Shown here: positions 30,724-35,323 of the stretch, in pieces
How the letters are laid out: each line of letters begins with the position of its first letter
Numbering within the stretch: the stretch's first letter is position 1
NCBI GenBank assembly: GCA_964438025.1
Contig: CAYTIK010000008.1
Location: 1-35,323 of the forward strand
Direction: 5' to 3'
Source of the DNA: GCA-002790615 sp964438025
GTDB lineage: Bacteria; Patescibacteriota; Minisyncoccia; Moranbacterales; UBA2206
DNA length: 35,323 nucleotides
Program-made: the position numbers and the translations under genes
The notes under the pieces: generated by a model
Told to the model about the DNA's origin: nothing
The model's input: only the letters and a program-made list of their open reading frames with translations
Database searches by the model: none

Positions 30724-30865
30724 ACCCTGTTAAATAAGATTTGAATTTCCTTCTGAAATAAGCCTTATTTGTGTTAAAAAATTATTTTATCTAAAAAAGA
30801 CACGCCTGTAATTTTGAAATTATTCAAATCTTAAATTTTGCTTTAGCAAAATTATTTAACAGGGT
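30724..30865. repeat. Large palindrome in the rplY leader
   Basis: ACCCTGTTAAATAA (30724-30737) pairs perfectly with TTATTTAACAGGGT (30852-30865). Inside them GATTTGAAT (30738-30746) pairs with ATTCAAATC (30822-30830), and AATTTTGC/GCAAAATT forms an extra hairpin. The arm next to rplY contains the AGGG that would serve as its Shine-Dalgarno. Either a mobile palindrome or a leader structure. Confidence 0.7.
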
Positions 30866-30919
30866 GAATTTTTCCGCTTTATCTCTCTCGCTCAGTAGAG
30901 CCTCTCGAACGATTAAAAA

Positions 30920-31255
30920 TTATATCTTATTACCTTGAAATAGATAATTATGCACATCAATAACCTCGTCGGCATTTACCGCTTCCTGGCCGAAAAATTT
31001 TCTGGCTTCTTCCTGGCTTAAATCAGTAGCCATCCCCAAACTGATTAATCCGGCCTGATTACTGGATAAAAAGACCAGTGTGGCTGTCTGGCAATTCGGG
31101 CAAAGCGCATGAAAAATACTCTGTTGCTGGTTTTCTTCCAACACTATTAGACTTTCCTGTTTAAAATCCCGGATGCAAACAGAACATTTTATAAAAAATT
31201 GTCTGGCTTCGCCAGATCTGGCAGAATTAGAAAAATCATTTTTTTTATTTTTCAT
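30920..31255 (-). CDS. Small CxxC...CxxC protein, zinc-ribbon-like
   Basis: A 111-aa protein. CSVC (24-27) and CPNC (53-56) could bind zinc. The C-terminal part (QAVNADEVIDVHNYLF) is helical. Similar small proteins sit near rodA in other CPR genomes, as I recall, with no known role. Residues 11-19 (SARSGEARQ) come from a palindromic repeat also found inside a GT4 gene (22768-22782). It lies 26 nt after rodA, probably in the same transcript. Confidence 0.6.
   Translation of the reverse strand: MKNKKNDFSNSARSGEARQFFIKCSVCIRDFKQESLIVLEENQQQSIFHALCPNCQTATLVFLSSNQAGLISLGMATDLSQEEARKFFGQEAVNADEVIDVHNYLFQGNKI
31202..31216. repeat. TCTGGC-TTC-GCCAGA palindrome inside a coding region
   Basis: A 15-bp palindrome identical to 22768-22782; with its flanks (TTGTCTGG... 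and TGGCA) 23 of 25 bases agree. It encodes residues near the N-terminus of the zinc-ribbon-like protein, in a different reading frame from the GT4 copy. Confidence 0.7.
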
Positions 31256-31281
31256 TTAAGAATTCTAGCATAAAAACCGCT

Positions 31282-32373
31282 TTAGTCAAGAGTTTTTATT
31301 CGGCGCAAATAAATGCTTTGCAAAAGACCCAGTGCCGAAAGCATGATAATAATAGAACTGCCTCCATAGCTTAACAGTGGCAATGGGACTCCGGCAATTG
31401 GCGCCAAGCCGATATTCATGCCAATATTGATAAAAATCTGCAAAACAAACATTATCATAATGCCGACCGACATGAGATATCCGACATTGTCCCTCGCAAA
31501 GCGGGCGATATTTTTCATCCGATAGAGCAACACCCCAAAAAGTCCGAGGACCAGCGCGCTGCCCCAAAAACCCAATTCTTCTCCGATAGCTGCAAAAATA
31601 AAGTCTGTATGTTTTTCCGGCAGAAAATTAAGTTGGGATTGCGATCCATGGCCTAAGCCCTTTCCCCAAACTCCGCCAGAACCCACCGCTACTATCGATT
31701 GGATAACATTATACCCACTGCCCCGAGGATCATTATAAGGATTGATGAAATTTTTTATCCTGTCTTTCTGGTAATCTCTCAATAAAAACCAGCTGGAAAA
31801 AATCGTTATCAATAGGATAGACACAAAAATAACCAGATTTTTTTTGCTGATGCCGCTCGCCAAGAACATCCCCAACCAAATTCCTATAATAATGACCGCC
31901 GAACCAAAATCCGGCTGTTTGAGAATTAGCCAGACTGGAATAAAAATCAAAATAGCTGAAGCCAAAATACGCACCCCAGTGCTTAATTCGTTTCTTTTTT
32001 TAGAAAGAAAATTAGCTAAAAAGATTATTACAATTAATTTGGTCAACTCTACCGGCTGGAAATTAAAACCACTCACTCCAAACCAGCCTGTAGTGCCTCT
32101 GGCTTGGATTCCAAAATAAATAACTCCAAATAAAATCACAATTGAAATCAGATAAAGTTTGGTGCTGAAAAAACTAAATGCCCGATAATCATAAACAATC
32201 AGCAAGGCCATTATGCCTATGCCGATAAAAATAGCTATCACTTGCTTCACAAAGTATCCGGAATTGAACTCATTGCCTGAAAAAGAAACGCTGTAAAGAG
32301 CCGCCAGCCCAATCGTCAAAAGTAGCAAAGCCGCTGTCAGCATCAACCAGTCTAATTTTAAAATTCTTAACAT
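31282..32373 (-). CDS. rodA: RodA, SEDS-family peptidoglycan polymerase
   Basis: A 363-aa integral membrane protein with about ten helices. It polymerises lipid II into glycan strands with a partner class B PBP during elongation. Family motifs: GIQARGTTGWFGVSGFNFQP (including the conserved Arg-containing loop), ELTKLIVIIFLA, and the C-terminal GEELGFWGSALVL and LPLLSYGGSSIIIMLSALGLL. RodA rather than FtsW is suggested by mreB in the same window, but the FtsW/RodA split is not certain. It ends 26 nt before the zinc-ribbon-like gene. Confidence 0.9.
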   Translation of the reverse strand: MLRILKLDWLMLTAALLLLTIGLAALYSVSFSGNEFNSGYFVKQVIAIFIGIGIMALLIVYDYRAFSFFSTKLYLISIVILFGVIYFGIQARGTTGWFGVSGFNFQPVELTKLIVIIFLANFLSKKRNELSTGVRILASAILIFIPVWLILKQPDFGSAVIIIGIWLGMFLASGISKKNLVIFVSILLITIFSSWFLLRDYQKDRIKNFINPYNDPRGSGYNVIQSIVAVGSGGVWGKGLGHGSQSQLNFLPEKHTDFIFAAIGEELGFWGSALVLGLFGVLLYRMKNIARFARDNVGYLMSVGIMIMFVLQIFINIGMNIGLAPIAGVPLPLLSYGGSSIIIMLSALGLLQSIYLRRIKTLD

Positions 32374-32419
32374 CTTCCATTCTGGATAATTTTATTAACT
32401 TTCACCAAAAAAATCATTA

Positions 32420-33244
32420 TTACTCGTATTCTTGAAACTTTTGGCCCCTAAAATATCTCCTGGCAAAAGATTCTGAGCTAAAAACATTCACTTCTGTTTG
32501 AAATTCCATATCTCCGACTTCTCCGGGAAATTTATTCGGCCAAATAGCTTTGAAATCGCGGCTTTCTCCAGTTTTCACCGTGTTAAGAATTGTTGAATTG
32601 AGCGCCACTATCTTTCCAGCTGAATTTTTGAGAAGCATATTGACCTTAATGGTGCTGAAATCAAAGGGGCTTTCATTCTTGAGCAAGCCGGAAGCTTCGC
32701 TAAAACCTACCCCAGAATTTGTTTCTTGGTAATTGCGGTTGATAATTTTCAATTGAGGCTTCTCATAATTTATAAATTCTTCCCATTCCACTTCGCTGAT
32801 AGTCAAAGTTATTTCTCCCGGAACGCTTGTTGATAATACATTAGTTGCAACCAAATATTTTTTTTCTCCGGGCAAGATAAAATTCCTACCAGAAAATTGA
32901 TTTAAAACGATCCCGGAAGAATCTTTAATCTCAAACTTATAATTAAAGCTTCCGCTGCCAAAATCATTGTTTGGGTTATAAATTTCCCCAAAAAGATCGT
33001 ATTTTCCAGAAATTCCGCTTTCAACATAGCCTTTTTCTCCAACCGTCAGATCAAACTGCGGCAGTAGATTGCATTTTTTTTGGCAAACTCCGCCACAATC
33101 TATGCCTCGTTCATTCTGATTAACTTTCTGATCAAAACAAGTTTTCGCAGGTTTAAGCCAAAAATAAACCATCAGAGAAAAAGCAACAAAAATTAAAAAA
33201 TAAATGAAAACTATGATGAACCTTTTTATATCTCTTTTTTCCAT
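32420..33244 (-). CDS. Membrane-anchored extracellular protein with Cys-rich neck
   Basis: A 274-aa protein. An N-terminal helix (about 11-30) anchors it; just outside lies CFDQKVNQNERGIDCGGVC, the C-NxxExGIDCGGxC type motif of other CPR surface proteins. The remaining 200 residues are rich in strands (KYDLFGEIYNPNNDFGSG, later SGLLKNESPFDFSTIKV) and look like two FxLYD/CARDB-like beta-sandwiches. Function unknown. It begins the leftward gene group after the rRNA operon; TGCTAAAAT near 33280 is a possible -10. Confidence 0.65.
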   Translation of the reverse strand: MEKRDIKRFIIVFIYFLIFVAFSLMVYFWLKPAKTCFDQKVNQNERGIDCGGVCQKKCNLLPQFDLTVGEKGYVESGISGKYDLFGEIYNPNNDFGSGSFNYKFEIKDSSGIVLNQFSGRNFILPGEKKYLVATNVLSTSVPGEITLTISEVEWEEFINYEKPQLKIINRNYQETNSGVGFSEASGLLKNESPFDFSTIKVNMLLKNSAGKIVALNSTILNTVKTGESRDFKAIWPNKFPGEVGDMEFQTEVNVFSSESFARRYFRGQKFQEYE

Positions 33245-33299
33245 TTTTTTTAAATTAGTCTTAATTTAACTATCTTTATTTTAGCACAAAAAAACAAAC

Positions 33300-33367
33300 C
33301 CCGCACTAACTTTGTGCCGGCATTCTTGGTGCCGATATGGCTTTAGCTAGCACAAAGTTAGTGCGGG
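33300..33367 (-). terminator. Long inverted repeat, copy B; rRNA operon terminator
   Basis: CCCGCACTAACTTTGTGC (33300-33317) and its perfect complement (33350-33367) make an 18-bp stem. Leftward, the hairpin is followed by GGGTTTGTTTTTTT, so it probably ends rRNA transcription just past the 5S gene. The arms are shared with the repeat at 9678-9763. Confidence 0.75.
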
Positions 33368-33386
33368 ACAAATAAAAAAGAGCGTA

Positions 33387-33504
33387 ATTTTGGCGGCGTC
33401 CTACTTTCCCCAAACGTAAAGTCAGGGTATCATCGGTGCTGAAATGCTTAACGGCCGAGTTCGGAATGGGATCGGGTGTAGCCACTTCGCTAGAACCACC
33501 AAAA
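33387..33504 (-). rRNA. rrf: 5S ribosomal RNA
   Basis: The minus strand holds the conserved CGATCCCATTCCGAACTCGG loop-B/C region and the closing GTAGGACGCCGCCA; the 5' start pairs with the 3' end. The complementarity extends past the gene ends (GAGCG... with CGCTC about 33380-33512), a processing stem. It lies about 110 nt downstream of 23S rRNA. Confidence 0.93.
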
Positions 33505-33689
33505 TAACGCTCTCTTTAAAAATAACTTTAGAAACTATTAACTGCTAATTTAACAACACACAGCCACAGCGAATAACCAAAAGTTACTTGCTATGTGTCT
33601 GCGTCATTAAAATTTAAGATAAGCTACAATTCAATTTATTAGTATCTCTCGGCTTAATCCGTTGCCGGACTTACACCTGAGACCTATCA

Positions 33690-33850
33690 ACTCCGACGCC
33701 CTTGCGGAATCGGAGTCCGACTTACGTCGGACCTGGTAATCTTCCAGGAAATCGTCCTACACCATCACTCCATACAATTATTTCAGAAATAAACAAAACA
33801 AAATCATTTTATTATATTTCAGATAAATTATAAAGAAAGATAGTGTAGGA
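33690..33850 (-). other. Expanded helices in domain VI of 23S rRNA
   Basis: In the H98-H100 region. TCCTACACcATC pairs with GATAGTGTAGGA (33755-33766 with 33839-33850) around an AT-rich 72-nt loop, replacing the short H98 loop. GTCCGAC/GTCGGAC (33715-33732), CCTGG/CCAGG (33732-33748) and ACTCCGA/TCGGAGT (33690-33716) form additional helices compared with E. coli. These are expansion segments, not introns: no splice features are seen. Confidence 0.6.
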
Positions 33851-34118
33851 ATTGCCTAATCTTGAGGATGGCTTCTCGCTTATATGCTTTCAGCGATTAT
33901 CCAGTCCGAACTTAGCTACCCAGCTGTGCATCTGGCGATGCAACTGGTACACCAGAGGTTCGTTCTTTTCGGTCCTCTCGTCACATAATTCCCTTATTTC
34001 TAAAGGTGCAGACTATATCTTCACCCTGATTTATTATCAGGGGCCGGCATATTATAGCGCTATATTTCCATTGTCCATCAAACGCTATCCTTCTTCCGCT
34101 CCAGCGGAAGAAAAGTCG

Positions 34119-34586
34119 TTACGGGGTCAACCCTAAAATCTTAAATATTTCAGCCTTAGTTTTTTTTCTTTTCGTTACATAATTTTCAGACTGAATTTTT
34201 AGCATACATTCTGCCAATTTTTGCAGATCGCGGTGCGCTAGTTTCTTCTTTTGCAGAAGACGCGCGGATCTTAAAATTGACTTCGCTTGAATTTTTTTGA
34301 ATTTAATGAAAGGAATTAATGCTTTAAGAATTCTGGCCATTTGCTGGTAACCATTAATTCGTAGCTCGGTTATATTATCATTTCTTTTTGATAAATAACC
34401 TATTCCTAACACTTTTCTTATCCAAGAAAGAGGTTTAGCGTGACGTGAATCCTGATAAAAGCAAATTGTCAGCATAAAGCGCGTTTTTGCATTGTCGCTT
34501 CGCTTTTTTATTTGCATCATCAGGCTTCCATCGCCATCCAAAAAACCTGCGATATACGCTCTGTTAATTTTAGAGAGACTTCCCAC
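34119..34586 (-). CDS. LAGLIDADG homing endonuclease (single motif)
   Basis: A 155-aa protein. AYIAGFLDGDGSLMMQI (11-27) contains the LAGLIDADG helix with the metal-binding Asp residues; the single copy means it should act as a homodimer, as I-CreI does. It would cut the intronless 23S allele to spread the intron. The start is GTG at 34586, since no ATG precedes the LAGLIDADG motif; this GTG lies in the P4 3' strand of the intron core, so coding and ribozyme sequence overlap. AAGG is 7 nt upstream. A promoter is present inside the intron. Confidence 0.85.
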   Translation of the reverse strand: MGSLSKINRAYIAGFLDGDGSLMMQIKKRSDNAKTRFMLTICFYQDSRHAKPLSWIRKVLGIGYLSKRNDNITELRINGYQQMARILKALIPFIKFKKIQAKSILRSARLLQKKKLAHRDLQKLAECMLKIQSENYVTKRKKTKAEIFKILGLTP

Positions 34587-34619
34587 GGTATTGCCTTAAA
34601 AATTATCTGGTCCTCAAGC

Positions 34620-34649
34620 ATTATAGCATAATTGAACGACCGAGATCAA
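34620..34649 (-). promoter_or_regulatory. Intron-internal promoter for the homing endonuclease
   Basis: Minus strand TTGATC (34644-34649), 18-bp spacer, TATAAT (34620-34625) preceded by TATGC (extended -10). Transcription would start near 34613, 27 nt before the GTG. Confidence 0.5.
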
Positions 34650-34890
34650 TTATTTTTCCTAAGCCAGAAAATTAATGAAGGTTTCACCGTTATTAGCCGA
34701 ATTGTCAATCCCGATTACTCGGGAAAGTAGCAATTTCTTACTAGAAAAGACTCCTCTCAAGCAATAAACGCCCACAGCAGATAGGAGACCAACCTGTCTC
34801 ACGCATACTGGTTCACGCATTACTGCGTGTATGGACTATAAATTCTTCCTGAAAAAAATTCGGGAAGGCTAACGTTTAGTCTCTACGGGT

Positions 34891-35064
34891 ATTTGTGAAT
34901 TTCATTGAAAATATTAAAATGTTGCTGGGCGGGCGGGGAACGTCAGTAAACGTGCTCTCGCGTTTCCACGAGCCATGCGGCATACTCGATGTTCCGAGTT
35001 CTCGCACTGTTACGTCCTGCTATTCCACGCCCACCCATGAATATTCTCAATGAAATTCACAAAT
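34891..35064 (-). other. GC-rich structured peripheral domain of intron B
   Basis: ATTTGTGAATTTCATTGA (34891-34908) pairs perfectly with 35047-35064, extended with a mismatch by AATATT. Inside is a GC-rich block: GGGCGGGCG/CGCCCACCC closes it, and two hairpins (GCTC..GAGC and ACTCG..CGAGT) fit a branched fold. It is unlike the AT-rich rest of the intron. Confidence 0.6.
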
Positions 35065-35188
35065 TTCCCTCGGTATTGTCCAAAACTTTTTTGGATTTTA
35101 CCGATATAAGTTAGCTTCACTTTTAATATTACTATTAAAAGCCGCCGCTAGTGATGTCTTTACCTCGGATTCAAACTGCTAAAAAACT

Positions 35189-35259
35189 GAATAATGAATA
35201 ACGAATTAAGAATTATGCTTAAAAAATATTCTTAATTCATAATTCCAAATTCTTAATTC
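35189..35259. repeat. Heptad-repeat hairpin (4 + 4 units) inside intron B
   Basis: Left arm: GAATAAT, GAATAAC, GAATTAA, GAATTAT (35189-35216). 15-nt loop. Right arm: TTAATTC, ATAATTC, CAAATTC, TTAATTC (35232-35259). The arms are nearly complementary. Same quartet architecture as 22197-22262 and 25488-25560, but here in the 5' part of a group I intron. Confidence 0.8.
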
Positions 35260-35323
35260 CGTTCTTTAACGGTTTGAACCCAGCTCGCGTACCGCTTTAA
35301 TTGGCGAACAGCCAAACCCTTGG

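Larger units (their letters stand above)
33982..34739 (-). mobile_element. Group I intron A in the sarcin-ricin loop of 23S rRNA, with LAGLIDADG gene
   Basis: 758 nt. The 5' exon ends in U (34740) and the intron ends in G (33982). Exon joining restores CTAGTACGAGAGG exactly. P1 can form between exon UAGU and intron GCUA (34728-34731) with a U-G pair at the splice site. P4 is ACGGT/ACCGT (34686-34690 with 34585-34589). P8 is CCCTGAT/ATCAGGG (34024-34042), followed by the P7 3' strand TATAGTCTG (34009-34017). The homing endonuclease gene is between P4 and P7. Insertion after E. coli U2656. Confidence 0.85.
34804..35268 (-). mobile_element. Group I intron B at 23S site L2593, no ORF
   Basis: 465 nt, between E. 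coli U2593 and C2594, a site known to carry group I introns. Core pairings: P3 GCTAAC/GTTAGC (35110-35115 with 34868-34873), P7 GACTA/TAGTC (34877-34881 with 34834-34838) and P8 CTTCC/GGAAG (34863-34867 with 34845-34849), in the pseudoknot order P3-P7-P3'-P8-P7'. The last base is G (34804). The exon U may form P1 with ACGG (CCGU-ACGG), without the usual U-G pair, so the 5' boundary could be off by a base. Confidence 0.85.
33617..35323 (-). rRNA. rrl: 23S ribosomal RNA, 3' part, interrupted by two introns
   Basis: Exons read on the minus strand: from the window edge to 35269, then 34803-34740, then 33981-33617. They carry the A-loop hairpin (GGCTGTTCGCC), the peptidyl transferase region GCTGGGTTCAAACCG, the sarcin-ricin loop (CTAGT joined to ACGAGAGGACC) and domain VI. 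When the two insertions are removed the reading across both junctions matches other bacterial 23S. The 5' part is off the window. The 3' end at 33617 is approximate. Confidence 0.93.

Noticed and set aside
33852..34136. 94-aa plus-strand frame inside 23S rRNA and intron A
   Set aside because: It spans rRNA exon and intron core on the antisense strand.

Overview
The window looks like part of a small, AT-rich genome from the Candidate Phyla Radiation (Patescibacteria), most like Parcubacteria. The evidence is the gene content (MreB, RodA, MurA, a minimal FtsQ-like protein, GT-B and GT39-type glycosyltransferases, a TraD/VirD4-like ATPase), many short hypothetical membrane proteins, and a 23S rRNA gene interrupted by group I introns, one with a LAGLIDADG endonuclease. 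The lineage call is inference; no marker tree could be run.

Layout. 1-4,750: a promoter and structured leader, a membrane-anchored protein, then leftward genes for DUF192, a WecA/TagO-type phosphoglycosyltransferase, a GT2 transferase and a small membrane protein. 4,800-9,500: an accessory island with a winged-helix protein, a pRiA4b ORF-3-like protein, a 59-aa AbrB-like regulator, two DUF3800 genes, and fossils of a restriction-modification gene and of an Mrr-like endonuclease that lost its catalytic core. Each DUF3800 gene ends head-on against a short promoter-hairpin-terminator unit that looks like a small RNA. 9,780-16,750: dedA, a large PP2C-like/propeller membrane protein, an MNT-HepT toxin-antitoxin pair set between two copies of the same gene end, and a conjugation-type ATPase with a small partner. 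16,900-20,330: two GT39-like membrane glycosyltransferases. 20,330-33,250: leftward housekeeping genes (ftsQ-like, holB, two GT4, mreB, nudix, murA, a lytic transglycosylase, rplY, a zinc-ribbon-like protein, rodA, a surface protein), plus two small rightward genes with strong ribosome binding sites. 33,300-35,323: an rRNA terminator, 5S rRNA and the 3' part of 23S rRNA on the minus strand.

Working together: MurA, the phosphoglycosyltransferase, RodA, MreB, FtsQ and the lytic transglycosylase make and shape the wall and divide the cell. The GT2, GT4 and GT39 enzymes probably decorate the surface.

The most unusual signals are: (1) a group I intron with its own promoter and homing endonuclase gene placed inside the sarcin-ricin loop, with a second intron at the known L2593 site; (2) a dispersed family of 7-nt repeats, usually in sets of four (28 nt) and often as two facing sets forming a hairpin, which in two places supplies the start codon of the next gene, in two places sits in the interdomain linker of a glycosyltransferase, and once lies inside the rRNA intron; (3) two DUF3800 modules with similar convergent RNA units; (4) the MNT-HepT cassette between duplicated gene ends.
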